From the NCBI GenBank assembly GCA_020636845.1, contig JACJXD010000003.1:310001-374000 (forward strand): a stretch of DNA of 64,000 nucleotides. Reading direction: 5' to 3'. The DNA comes from Bacteroidales bacterium. Its GTDB lineage: Bacteria > Bacteroidota > Bacteroidia > Bacteroidales > Tenuifilaceae. Made by a program: the position numbers and the translations under genes. The notes under the pieces are model-generated. The model was not told the DNA's origin. It saw only the letters and a program-made list of their open reading frames with translations, and did no database searches. This document shows, in pieces, positions 1 to 8,481 of this stretch. Every line of letters begins with the position of its first letter. The stretch's first letter is position 1.

Positions 1-1926
1 AACTACCATTTTTAACTCCTCCACCAACTTCTTATCCAGAATAGGAACAGCAACCTCAACCCGATGGTCTAAATTTCGGGTCATCCAATCGGCCGAAGAG
101 ATATAGCACAACTCGTTCCCGTTGTTGCCAAAAATAAATATTCTGGAATGCTCAAGGAAACGATCCACAATGCTATATATTTCGATATTCTCGCTAATAC
201 CGGGAATTCCCGGAACCAGCGAGCAAATGCTCCGTACAATAAGTTTTATTTTAACACCTGCCTGACTGGCCTGGTAAAGTTTTGAAATTACACCCTCGTC
301 AACAAGATTGTTGATTTTACAAAGAAGATATGCTTTTTTCCCCGCACGGGCATTCCGAATTTCGTTATCGATAAGCGCGTAAAGCTTCTTACGCATGTTT
401 ACAGGCGAAACCAATAGGTGCTTAAAGGTAAACGACTTGTAATTTTGCTCCAAAAAAGTGAATAGGTTTTGTACCTCGTTTGTAATTTTTGAGTTAACGG
501 TAAACAGGTTCACATCTGTGTATAGGTTTGCATTTCCCTCATGAAAATTTCCCGTACTAATTGTTGCATATTTAACCAACCGCTTCCCTTCCTTACGCGT
601 TATAAGCGTCATTTTGCTATGAACCTTTAAACCCGGAATACCAAAAATTACATTCACTCCAGCATCCTGCATTTGCCTTGACCAATGAATATTAGCCTGC
701 TCGTCGAATCGTGCCCTAAGTTCAATGAGCGCAGTTACTTTTTTCCCGTTTTGTGCTGCATTAATTAGCGCATGTATAACCCTCGATTCTGTTCCAACCC
801 GGTACAGCGTAATGAAAATCGACTTAACATTCGGGTCAAGCGCAGCCTCCCTTAGCAAGCGTAGGTAATAATGAAAACTGTGGTAAGGGTAATGAAGTAT
901 AAAATCGCGCTGAGCCATTACCTCCATTAGCGTTCTGGAATTATCGAGAAATGGAACCGGAACTGGACTTAATGGCTCATTAACCAATACTTTACGGTTA
1001 AAACATGGAAAACTCATAAAATCCTTGAAATTATGGTAACGGCTACCGGGATAAACATAGTCCTTTTCGTCCAACTCCAAACCATTTACAATAAACGACA
1101 GTAAATCGGCTGGAATAGTTGAATCGTAAACAAACCTAACGGCTTCGGCCTTTTTACGGTTCTGAACACCCTTTGCAATTTTTTCTATTAAACTTTCCGA
1201 AATATCGTTATCTACATCGAGTTCCGCATCGCGGGTAATTTTTATGGTGTAAGCCTCGAAAGCATCGTAGTCGAAAAGTGCAAATATATCGTCTAAACAA
1301 AACCTAATAACATCGTCGAGAAGTATAATTGCCTGCTTACCCTTTGCACTAACCGGCAACTCTATAAAACGGGGGAAATACCTAGTTGGAATTTCCACAA
1401 TTGCAAATTCCTTATTTTCCGGATTATCGCTATTATATAATTTAACGGCAAGGTAAATAGATTGGTCGGTTAACTGCGGGAAAATTTTGATTCTGCTAAG
1501 CATAATCGGCGCAGTGTAAAGAGCTATATTGTCGTTATAGTATTTCCGTAGATACTGCTTTTGCGACTCGCTAAGCTGAGTTTCGTTTAAAATGCTAATA
1601 CCCTCAACTTCTAACTCTTTACGAATTTGAGAATAAATCTGGTCGAACTGATTTTGATACGCTATAACTATTCGTTGAATCTTCTCCAAAACCTTACGAG
1701 GATTTTCTCCCAAGATTTTTTTAACGCCTTTCCCAACATTTATTAAACGCCGGAGAGTTGCCACCCGAACACGAAAAAATTCGTCGAGATTATTGGAGAA
1801 TATCCCAAGAAATTTCAGCCTTTCAACTATAGGAACTTCAGGATCGGCTGCTTCCTGTAAAACCCTGTGGTTAAACGACAACCAGCTTATTTCCCTGTTT
1901 ACTAAAAGCAAATCCTTTTTAGGCAT
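1..1926 (-). CDS. ppk1: Polyphosphate kinase 1 (3' end cut by window edge)
   Basis: Reversibly transfers the gamma phosphate of ATP onto long polyphosphate chains. The reverse strand reads open from an ATG at 1926 to the left edge (642 codons). The family is about 690 residues, so roughly the last 50 are outside the window. The N-terminus has REISWLSFNHRVLQEA and NNLDEFFRVRV, both typical of PPK1. Further on are VHSKMTLITR (about 610-624) and ATISTGNFHEGNANLYT, the family's catalytic-histidine region. A TATATTTG box lies 79 nt upstream of the start. The gene stands apart from the downstream sixA-phoH pair, with 168 nt between. Identity is firm from the motifs; only the C-terminus is unseen. 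Confidence 0.95.
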   Translation of the reverse strand, partial: MPKKDLLLVNREISWLSFNHRVLQEAADPEVPIVERLKFLGIFSNNLDEFFRVRVATLRRLINVGKGVKKILGENPRKVLEKIQRIVIAYQNQFDQIYSQIRKELEVEGISILNETQLSESQKQYLRKYYNDNIALYTAPIMLSRIKIFPQLTDQSIYLAVKLYNSDNPENKEFAIVEIPTRYFPRFIELPVSAKGKQAIILLDDVIRFCLDDIFALFDYDAFEAYTIKITRDAELDVDNDISESLIEKIAKGVQNRKKAEAVRFVYDSTIPADLLSFIVNGLELDEKDYVYPGSRYHNFKDFMSFPCFNRKVLVNEPLSPVPVPFLDNSRTLMEVMAQRDFILHYPYHSFHYYLRLLREAALDPNVKSIFITLYRVGTESRVIHALINAAQNGKKVTALIELRARFDEQANIHWSRQMQDAGVNVIFGIPGLKVHSKMTLITRKEGKRLVKYATISTGNFHEGNANLYTDVNLFTVNSKITNEVQNLFTFLEQNYKSFTFKHLLVSPVNMRKKLYALIDNEIRNARAGKKAYLLCKINNLVDEGVISKLYQASQAGVKIKLIVRSICSLVPGIPGISENIEIYSIVDRFLEHSRIFIFGNNGNELCYISSADWMTRNLDHRVEVAVPILDKKLVEELKMVV

Positions 1927-2004
1927 ACAACTATATTAAAATCTATATCATCAATTATAGTAAACATCTAACCGCTGCAATTTTATAATACGGATAAACT
2001 GTAA

Positions 2005-2012
2005 CAAATATA
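2005..2012 (-). promoter_or_regulatory. Putative -7 box of the ppk1 promoter
   Basis: The minus strand reads TATATTTG, a full match to the Bacteroidota -7 consensus TAnnTTTG, 79 nt before the ppk1 ATG. No clear TTTG lies at the usual upstream distance; only an ATTGG is nearby. Confidence 0.4.
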
Positions 2013-2094
2013 TACCGTTTTTCCAATCATTTTTATATAAATTGATGCAGAAAAGTCTCGAAAATACGCAACTCCCGTTTCCCGGCTATTTTAA

Positions 2095-2580
2095 CTACGG
2101 TTTAATAAAATCGGAATTTACAAGCGTTTCGGATGCTATTGCACTCCAATGTTTCGCTTTGAATTTGAAGTAAACAAGCCCCGATGTTGGAAGTTCAATT
2201 ATTTGATTGTTCAGAAACAAATTTACGAAATACGTAAGTGTAGGATTATGCCCGACTATTAAGGCTTTTGTTAAATCGTCAGGAAATTCGTCTATAATAT
2301 TTCTTAAACTGTAATCGTCGGCAGTATAAATTCTATCGTCGATACAAATGTTACTTAAAGGTAAACTTATACGCGAACTAAATAAAATTGCTGTGTGAAC
2401 AGCCCTTATTGCATGGCTTGTAACCACCTTCTGTATTCCGGAGGAAATTTCCATTGACTTGGAAGCAATAAACGAAATATCGCTAATGCCCTTGTACTTT
2501 AATGGCCTATCAACATCTGCCTTGTCGTCTTCACCCCACGAAGACTTGGCATGGCGAAGTATCAAAAGTTCCCGTTCCAT
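2095..2580 (-). CDS. sixA: SixA-like histidine phosphatase
   Basis: Histidine-phosphatase superfamily protein of the SixA type (161 residues). Members remove phosphate from phosphohistidine or small phosphoesters. The RHAKSSW motif near residue 9 carries the catalytic His, DRPLKYKG matches the SixA signature DRPL..KG, and VGHNPTLT holds the second conserved His. The frame can be extended to a TTG at 2607. The ATG at 2580 is preferred because GGAGG lies 7 nt upstream and the protein then begins directly before the first beta strand. It lies just downstream of the phoH-like gene on the same strand (56 nt), so co-transcription is likely. The physiological substrate cannot be read from sequence. 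Confidence 0.85.
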   Translation of the reverse strand: MERELLILRHAKSSWGEDDKADVDRPLKYKGISDISFIASKSMEISSGIQKVVTSHAIRAVHTAILFSSRISLPLSNICIDDRIYTADDYSLRNIIDEFPDDLTKALIVGHNPTLTYFVNLFLNNQIIELPTSGLVYFKFKAKHWSAIASETLVNSDFIKP

Positions 2581-2636
2581 ATTACATCCTCCATGTTTAT
2601 TGAACAACGCACCAATTCACACAGCAATTTTCAAAT

Positions 2637-3962
2637 CTATAGCAAGTTGCTTGCTAACTCTGCCAAATAACTTCTTTCGCCCTTAACCAGGTTGATATGT
2701 GCAAAAAGTTCCTGTCCGTGCATTTTATCCGACAGGTATGTTAATCCATTCGACTTAATATCCAAATACGGATGGTCTATCTGGTAAATGTCACCGGTAA
2801 ATACAAACTTTGTTCCTTCGCCGGCACGGGTTATTATAGTTTTAATTTCGTGAGGGGTTAAATTTTGTGCCTCATCAATAATAAAGTAAACATTGGAAAG
2901 ACTACGACCACGAATGTATGCCAAAGGGGTAATCAACAGTTTTTCGGAACGCAACATTTCGTCAATGTGCATGTAATCCTTACTGGTTGGCTTAAACTTA
3001 TTTTTAATAACCGAAAGGTTATCGAAAAGCGGCTGCATATACGGGCCAATTTTTTCGTTGATATTGCCCGGTAAAAATCCAATGTCCTTATTCGATAGTG
3101 CTACAATTGGTCGAGCCAACAGTATTTGGTCGAAACGCTCTTCCTGTTGCAAGGCCGCAGCTAATGCAAGCAGCGTCTTACCCGTTCCCGCTTTGCCCGT
3201 TAAGGCTACTAACGGCACATCCTGCCTTAGCAAGGCATCAAGAGCAAATGCCTGCTCCGAATTACGAGGTTCTATACCGTAAGCCCTAGCTTTCTCCACT
3301 CTATCTAGCCGCTCGGTAGCCTTGTCGTAATGAGCCAACGCACTCGACTTTGTTCCCTTTAGTATGTAATACTGATTTGCGTAGGGTTTTAGTTTTAATT
3401 CCTGTGCAGAAAGTTCAGCACGATTATCGTAAAGCTTTTGTATCTGGCTGTCCTCTACCTTGTCAATTACCTCTACTTCCTTTTTAAGAGAATCGATATC
3501 CTGAACTTTATCGTTCATATAATCCTGAGCAACAATACTTAACGATTTAGCCTTCATTCTCAGGTTTATATCCTTGGTAACAAGAATGACAGGTCTGTCA
3601 GGATTTTTCTTTGCCAAATAGTAGGTAATTGCCAATATTCTGTGGTCAGGGGTATTTTCCATGAAAGATTCCTGCATTTCCTTTGGAATAGGTTTCCCTG
3701 TTTCAATCTGAAGTTTTCCCAAGCCTTTTCCCAACGAAATACCACCATTAAAAAGGTTATCGCCCGAAATCTTATCTAACTCCCTAACAAACTCCCTAGC
3801 ATGGTAATTCACAATTTCGTTTCCCTTTTTAAAATGATCGAGTTCCTCCAAAGCTACAATGGGAATCACAATATCGTTTTCCTGGAAATTATAAATACAT
3901 TTAAAATCGTGCAGAATAACATTGGTATCCAGCACAAATAATTTTTTTACCTTTTTTGCCAT
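2637..3962 (-). CDS. phoH: PhoH-family ATPase with N-terminal PIN domain
   Basis: A 441-residue protein combining a PIN nuclease-like domain (about residues 5-145; FVLDTNVILHD holds the first acidic residues) with a PhoH ATPase domain (about 230-441). Walker A is GKAGTGKT (about 256-263) and Walker B lies in YFIIDEAQNLTP. This matches the YlaK/PhoH2 group, some members of which are RNA helicase/nucleases. The longest frame starts at a TTG at 3968; the ATG at 3962 is taken instead. It precedes the sixA-like gene and is divergent from folC. The family is certain; the RNA-processing role is inferred from relatives. Confidence 0.92.
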   Translation of the reverse strand: MAKKVKKLFVLDTNVILHDFKCIYNFQENDIVIPIVALEELDHFKKGNEIVNYHAREFVRELDKISGDNLFNGGISLGKGLGKLQIETGKPIPKEMQESFMENTPDHRILAITYYLAKKNPDRPVILVTKDINLRMKAKSLSIVAQDYMNDKVQDIDSLKKEVEVIDKVEDSQIQKLYDNRAELSAQELKLKPYANQYYILKGTKSSALAHYDKATERLDRVEKARAYGIEPRNSEQAFALDALLRQDVPLVALTGKAGTGKTLLALAAALQQEERFDQILLARPIVALSNKDIGFLPGNINEKIGPYMQPLFDNLSVIKNKFKPTSKDYMHIDEMLRSEKLLITPLAYIRGRSLSNVYFIIDEAQNLTPHEIKTIITRAGEGTKFVFTGDIYQIDHPYLDIKSNGLTYLSDKMHGQELFAHINLVKGERSYLAELASNLL

Positions 3963-4176
3963 AACCAAAAAGTTTAAAATTCATTTTTCTTTAAATATAA
4001 GTAAAAACAAGGATGATTCGCTTTAAAGGATGAAAAGTTTAGATTGCTTTAACACTTTTTCAACCCATCTAAAACTGGGGCAACGGCAATGTTTCAAAAT
4101 ATTTAGCATCAGATACAAAACAAAAAAATAACTAATTAAATTTTTCGCTAAACTTGCAGCCGTTTTTACTACTATA

Positions 4177-5460
4177 ATGAACTATCAAGAGACCATAGAA
4201 TACTTGTATTCGAGTTTACCCATATTTCAACGGGTAGGGAAAGCGGCATATAAAGCTGATTTAGGCAATACGTTAGCCTTGGACGAACACTTCAACCATC
4301 CGCATCGGAAATTTAAATCGATACATATTGCGGGAACCAATGGAAAAGGAAGCACGTCGCACATGACGGCAGCAATACTCCAAAAAGCCGGATATAAAGT
4401 GGGTTTATATACATCGCCCCATTTACGCGACTTTCGCGAACGTATCCGAATTAATGGAGAAATGATTCCTAAGGATGAAGTAACTGAATTTGTCAACTTG
4501 AATAAAGATTTCTTCGACAAATTAAAACCTTCGTTTTTTGAAATGACGGTTGCACTTGCCTTTAACTACTTTGCAAAGGAAAATATTGATATTGCCGTAG
4601 TAGAAGTTGGTTTGGGTGGACGTCTGGATTCTACCAACATTATCAATCCTATGATATCCATAATTACTAACATAGGTCTTGACCATACCGACTTACTGGG
4701 CGATACGCTCGAAAAAATTGCCGTGGAAAAAGCAGGCATCATAAAACCAAATGTTCCCGTTATTATTGGCTCTACACAACCCGAAATCATTAACGTCTTC
4801 AAAAATAAGGCAAAAGAAAACAATGCTTCAATTACCTTCGCAGATCAGGTGGTAACTGTAAAAAACTACATACCAATAAGCGATAACTTGCAGCGTTTCG
4901 AAATGGAGTATAAAGGAAATAACCTGAACATTGAAACCGACTTGCTTGGCCACTACCAGCGTTTTAACATTCCTCCCGTACTGGTGTGCGTCGATTTGCT
5001 GAAAGAAATGGGCTTAAACATTTCCGATTCGAGTATTTACGAAGGTCTTAAAGCGGTTAAGTCCACAACCGGCTTAATGGGACGGTGGCAAATTTTAGGC
5101 AAAAACCCAACCATTGTTTGCGATACAGGCCACAATACCGATGGCATTAAACTGGTAACCGAACAAATACAAAAAGCAACGTTTAAAAATTTGCACATGG
5201 TAATAGGAATGGTTGCCGACAAGAATATTGATGGAATTTTAGCATTGCTTCCCAAAAACGCCATATACTACTTTACTCAAGCAAAAATACCCCGCGCACT
5301 AAATAGCCTTAAGTTAAAAGAAAAAGCCGAAACGTTTGACTTAAAAGGCAAAGCATACTCTTCGGTAAGCGATGCCTTTGCAGCAGCAAAAAAGGCCGCT
5401 AGCAATTCGGATCTAATTTTTGTTGGAGGTAGTACATTCATTGTAGCCGAAGTAGTTTAA
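4177..5460 (+). CDS. folC: Folylpolyglutamate/dihydrofolate synthase
   Basis: Adds glutamate to dihydropteroate and/or to reduced folates, using ATP, in the cytoplasm (427 residues, normal length). The Mur-ligase-type P-loop GTNGKGST is at residues 53-60. It is followed by GLYTSPHLRDFRERI, a FolC signature, and later by VVEVGLGGRLDSTN and CDTGHNTDG. The ATG at 4177 follows an A/T-rich region containing TAAACTTG, one mismatch from a -7 box. It is a single gene, divergent from phoH and followed by tRNA-Val. Whether it does both reactions or only one cannot be decided here. Confidence 0.95.
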   Translation: MNYQETIEYLYSSLPIFQRVGKAAYKADLGNTLALDEHFNHPHRKFKSIHIAGTNGKGSTSHMTAAILQKAGYKVGLYTSPHLRDFRERIRINGEMIPKDEVTEFVNLNKDFFDKLKPSFFEMTVALAFNYFAKENIDIAVVEVGLGGRLDSTNIINPMISIITNIGLDHTDLLGDTLEKIAVEKAGIIKPNVPVIIGSTQPEIINVFKNKAKENNASITFADQVVTVKNYIPISDNLQRFEMEYKGNNLNIETDLLGHYQRFNIPPVLVCVDLLKEMGLNISDSSIYEGLKAVKSTTGLMGRWQILGKNPTIVCDTGHNTDGIKLVTEQIQKATFKNLHMVIGMVADKNIDGILALLPKNAIYYFTQAKIPRALNSLKLKEKAETFDLKGKAYSSVSDAFAAAKKAASNSDLIFVGGSTFIVAEVV

Positions 5461-5537
5461 GGGTTCTTATAAATTATTTGATTCACAAGGAATTTCAATT
5501 TAACCGAAATTTTTCTTAAATATTTTTGAAGAAAATA

Positions 5538-5568
5538 TTTGGAGGTATTAAAATTTCAACTACTTTTG
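5538..5568 (+). promoter_or_regulatory. Promoter of tRNA-Val (both boxes)
   Basis: TTTG at 5538-5541, a 19-nt spacer, then TACTTTTG at 5561-5568. This is a full match to the Bacteroidota housekeeping promoter (TTTG-N19-TAnnTTTG). The tRNA begins about 40 nt downstream. Confidence 0.65.
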
Positions 5569-5608
5569 CATCGCAATTCCAACGGGGATGCAACGAAATT
5601 GAAAGATT

Positions 5609-5683
5609 GGGAGCTTAGCTCAGTTGGTTTAGAGCACCTGCCTTACAAGCAGGGGGTCACAGGTTCGACTCCTGTAGCTCCCA
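5609..5683 (+). tRNA. tRNA-Val (anticodon TAC)
   Basis: A complete cloverleaf of 75 nt. The acceptor GGGAGCT pairs with AGCTCCC, the D-arm contains AGCTCAGTTGG, and the anticodon stem CCTGC/GCAGG encloses the loop CTTACAA with TAC at 5644-5646. The T-arm is CAGGTTCGACTCCTG. The discriminator is A at 5683 and no CCA is encoded. Confidence 0.97.
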
Positions 5684-5690
5684 CAAAAAA

Positions 5691-5719
5691 AGGTCATCTT
5701 GTTAAGATGACCTTTTTTA
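5691..5719. terminator. Bidirectional terminator between tRNA-Val and the Nramp gene
   Basis: AGGTCATCTT and AAGATGACCT form a 10-bp stem around GTT. A T-run follows on the plus strand and an A-run precedes it, so it can stop transcription of tRNA-Val and, from the other side, of the Nramp gene. Confidence 0.85.
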
Positions 5720-5761
5720 TTTTACCCCCTCCGATGTTTCGGAGAATGCCTAAATGTTTTT

Positions 5762-7033
5762 CTAAAAGAAAAGATTTATCAGCAGCACAACATTTAGCAC
5801 TGTTACCACTCCCGCAATTGAATACAAAAGTATTTTATTCAGCAAAGAGTTCTTGTACTTTCCCATTACCTTTTCCGACGAAGTCAGGTAAATCTGTAAA
5901 AAAATGGTAATAGGTAACTGCATACTCAAAATCATCTGGCTAATAATCAATCCCTTTAAAGGATTCTTTATTAAGAAAATAATTATTGATGCAATAACCA
6001 ACGAAATTAATACACCGGTACGGGAATGGTTATCCTTTATATCGAAAGGCTCATTGTAAATACCCGCAAAAATAGTCCCAGCTGCCATTGCCGAAGTTAT
6101 TGTGGACGAAATTCCGGCAAAGAGAAGTGCAACTGCAAAAATGGTGGAAGCATTACTCCCCAACAATGGAGCCAGCAACTTCTCGGCTTGAGGTAATTCG
6201 GTCACCGCTGTTCCCGACTTAAAGAAAGTAGAGGCTGCCAGCAAAATCATCGCACTGTTTATAGCCCATCCTATAATCATGGAAAAAAACGTATCGAAAA
6301 ACTCGTATTTCAACTGTTTCTGTATTACCTTATCACTTTCCAAATTCCACTTTCTACTCTGTATTATTTCGGAATGAAGGAAAAGATTATGCGGCATAAC
6401 AACAGCCCCCAGTACGCTCATTATTACTACTATTGAATTTTTCGGAAAAGAAGGAACAACCCATCCCGTTATTGCCTCGTTCCAAGAAATATCGACTAAC
6501 GAAAGTTCATAAATAAACGATAATCCTATTATCGAAACAAAACCTATTATCCATTTCTCTATTTTATTATACGAATTGGTAAACAGCATTATAAGCACAA
6601 ATATGGTGGTTAGTATAACCCCGACAGCAATAGGAACTCCAAACAGCATATCAAGCGCAATGGCGCTTCCTAGAATTTCGGCCAACGATGTTGATATGGA
6701 TGCTAGCATTGCAGAACCAAGCATCACGCCGGAGTATGGTTTCTTTACATACTTAGCAGTTGCCTCGGATAAGCACAAACCTGTTGCAATTCCCAAATGT
6801 GCAGCATTGTGTTGAAGCACAATAAGCATAACTGTCGATAGTGTTACCATCCACAGTAGGCTATAACCGAAATCGGCACCCGCAGCCAAATTCGAAGCCC
6901 AATTTCCAGGATCGATAAAACCAACGGTAACCAACATTCCCGGGCCAAGATACTTTAGTATGTCCAGCACACCATGTCTTGGATTATGCCCCCTAGGATT
7001 ATAAAAGGATTTTATGCGATTGAATAATTTCAT
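5762..7033 (-). CDS. mntH: Nramp-family divalent metal transporter
   Basis: A proton-coupled importer of Mn2+/Fe2+ in the inner membrane (423 residues, about 11 hydrophobic segments). TM1 has the metal-binding DPGN motif (IDPGNWASNLAAGADFGYS), and TM6 has MPHNLFLHS, the second half of the metal site. The start is a clean ATG at 7033. It is monocistronic, ends at a bidirectional terminator shared with tRNA-Val, and is 71 nt downstream of murF. I saw no metal-regulator site. The family is certain; selectivity for Mn over Fe is not readable, so the symbol is by homology. Confidence 0.92.
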   Translation of the reverse strand: MKLFNRIKSFYNPRGHNPRHGVLDILKYLGPGMLVTVGFIDPGNWASNLAAGADFGYSLLWMVTLSTVMLIVLQHNAAHLGIATGLCLSEATAKYVKKPYSGVMLGSAMLASISTSLAEILGSAIALDMLFGVPIAVGVILTTIFVLIMLFTNSYNKIEKWIIGFVSIIGLSFIYELSLVDISWNEAITGWVVPSFPKNSIVVIMSVLGAVVMPHNLFLHSEIIQSRKWNLESDKVIQKQLKYEFFDTFFSMIIGWAINSAMILLAASTFFKSGTAVTELPQAEKLLAPLLGSNASTIFAVALLFAGISSTITSAMAAGTIFAGIYNEPFDIKDNHSRTGVLISLVIASIIIFLIKNPLKGLIISQMILSMQLPITIFLQIYLTSSEKVMGKYKNSLLNKILLYSIAGVVTVLNVVLLINLFF

Positions 7034-7104
7034 GACCTATTAAACTTCTACTAAATCAAACTCTACTACCAACAATAATAAAGTATAAATAGTTTACCGC
7101 TTAT

Positions 7105-8406
7105 TTATAACAATGGCATTAACTTCTCAAGCTTTACCCCTCGTGAACCCTTAAGTAAAATCAAGGAATTGCGCATCGGACTTTTACTAAGATACTTAAA
7201 GCACTCGTCAACATTAATAAAGAACATGAACCTGTTTTGCAAACCGCTAAAACTTTTACCTATTAGTATTGCATTTGAAATACCCATATCCTCCAAAAAT
7301 TGAACCACTCGGCTATGCTCCTTTTCCGAATATTCACCCAATTCGAGCATTTCGCCAAGTATCGCAACCTTGTTTACCCCATCAACGTTGGCAAAGTTCC
7401 GAATGGAAAATTCCATACTCGACGGGTTTGCATTGTAAGCATCAACAATAACTGTGTTATGAGCAGTTTTTAAGAACTGAGAACGGCTATTTGTTGGAAC
7501 ATACTTCTCCACTGCATTCTTTATATCATTAACGTCAACATCAAAGTATCGCCCTATAGTTACTGCGGCTAAAACATTTTCCTTATTATAGTCGCCAACC
7601 AACGATGTATTTATTTCAATCTCCTTTTTTGTATCTATACTAAGCTTCAAGTTAAGAAAAGGAGACTGACTTTTTTTAACAATCTCCACATTGCTACAAA
7701 TAGAATCATACCTTATTGCATTTTCCCCAAATTCAAACTTCTCAGAAAGTTGACTTAACACCGGATTTTCCTGATTAAAAAAAACAACACCTCCCTTTTC
7801 TGATAAATACTTATATAGTTCAGATTTTGTACTCACAACACCTTCAAACGAGCCAAAACCACCAAGGTGCGCTCGACCAATATTTGTGATAATGCCGTAA
7901 TCGGGCTCGGCTATACTTACTAATTCCCAAATATCGCCAAGATGACTGGCTCCCATTTCTACTATGGCAAACTGAATATCCGATTTTAATGAAAGCAACG
8001 TCAAAGGAACTCCAATGTGATTGTTTAAATTTCCCTTTGTTGCAAATACCTTATACTTTTTCGACAAAACCGCATTAATCAACTCCTTGGTAGTTGTCTT
8101 GCCATTAGTTCCGGTAATTCCTATAACCTTTGTGTTCACCAACTGTCTGCGATGGTAATTGGCAAATTCCTGCAATGATTTTAAGACATCCTTAACCACA
8201 ACGCAGCCTTCGGCATAATAATCGGGATTATCTATCACAGCAGCAATAGCCCCTTTTTCCAAAGCACTCTTGGCAAAAACATTGCCATTGAAATTTTCAC
8301 CTTTTAATGCAAAGAAAATAGAACCTTTTTCAATAGTTCTACTATCAGTCGTTACTTTCCCGTTTTGCATGAAAAGTCTGTATAGATTACTTAATTCTTT
8401 ATCCAT
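7105..8406 (-). CDS. murF: UDP-MurNAc-tripeptide--D-Ala-D-Ala ligase
   Basis: Completes the cytoplasmic UDP-MurNAc-pentapeptide by ATP-dependent addition of D-Ala-D-Ala (433 residues). The N-terminal domain has DSRTIEKGSIFFALKGENFNG. The P-loop GTNGKTTT is at residues 99-106, followed by EMGASHLGDI and DAYNANPSSM, all MurF-type. The ATG at 8406 is preceded by AGGGAG. It lies directly downstream of gldJ but behind a strong palindromic terminator, so it may need its own promoter or read-through. A neighbouring murF and gldJ are, as I recall, also seen in Flavobacterium. Confidence 0.95.
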   Translation of the reverse strand: MDKELSNLYRLFMQNGKVTTDSRTIEKGSIFFALKGENFNGNVFAKSALEKGAIAAVIDNPDYYAEGCVVVKDVLKSLQEFANYHRRQLVNTKVIGITGTNGKTTTKELINAVLSKKYKVFATKGNLNNHIGVPLTLLSLKSDIQFAIVEMGASHLGDIWELVSIAEPDYGIITNIGRAHLGGFGSFEGVVSTKSELYKYLSEKGGVVFFNQENPVLSQLSEKFEFGENAIRYDSICSNVEIVKKSQSPFLNLKLSIDTKKEIEINTSLVGDYNKENVLAAVTIGRYFDVDVNDIKNAVEKYVPTNSRSQFLKTAHNTVIVDAYNANPSSMEFSIRNFANVDGVNKVAILGEMLELGEYSEKEHSRVVQFLEDMGISNAILIGKSFSGLQNRFMFFINVDECFKYLSKSPMRNSLILLKGSRGVKLEKLMPLL

Positions 8407-8422
8407 TTTGCACTCCCTATTT

Positions 8423-8460
8423 AAAAGAAAAACCTCATAAATTTATGAGGTTTTTCTTTT
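8423..8460. terminator. 38-bp perfect palindrome, terminator of gldJ
   Basis: The arms 8423-8441 and 8442-8460 are exact inverted repeats. The core AACCTCATAAA/TTTATGAGGTT is flanked by T-rich sequence on either strand. It follows gldJ by 21 nt and can act in both directions. Confidence 0.8.
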
Positions 8461-8481
8461 ATTCGTAATATGTTTAGGCTT

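Noticed and set aside
5539..5910. 123-codon plus-strand frame over tRNA-Val
   Set aside because: It reads through a perfect tRNA, its terminator and the end of the opposite-strand Nramp gene.
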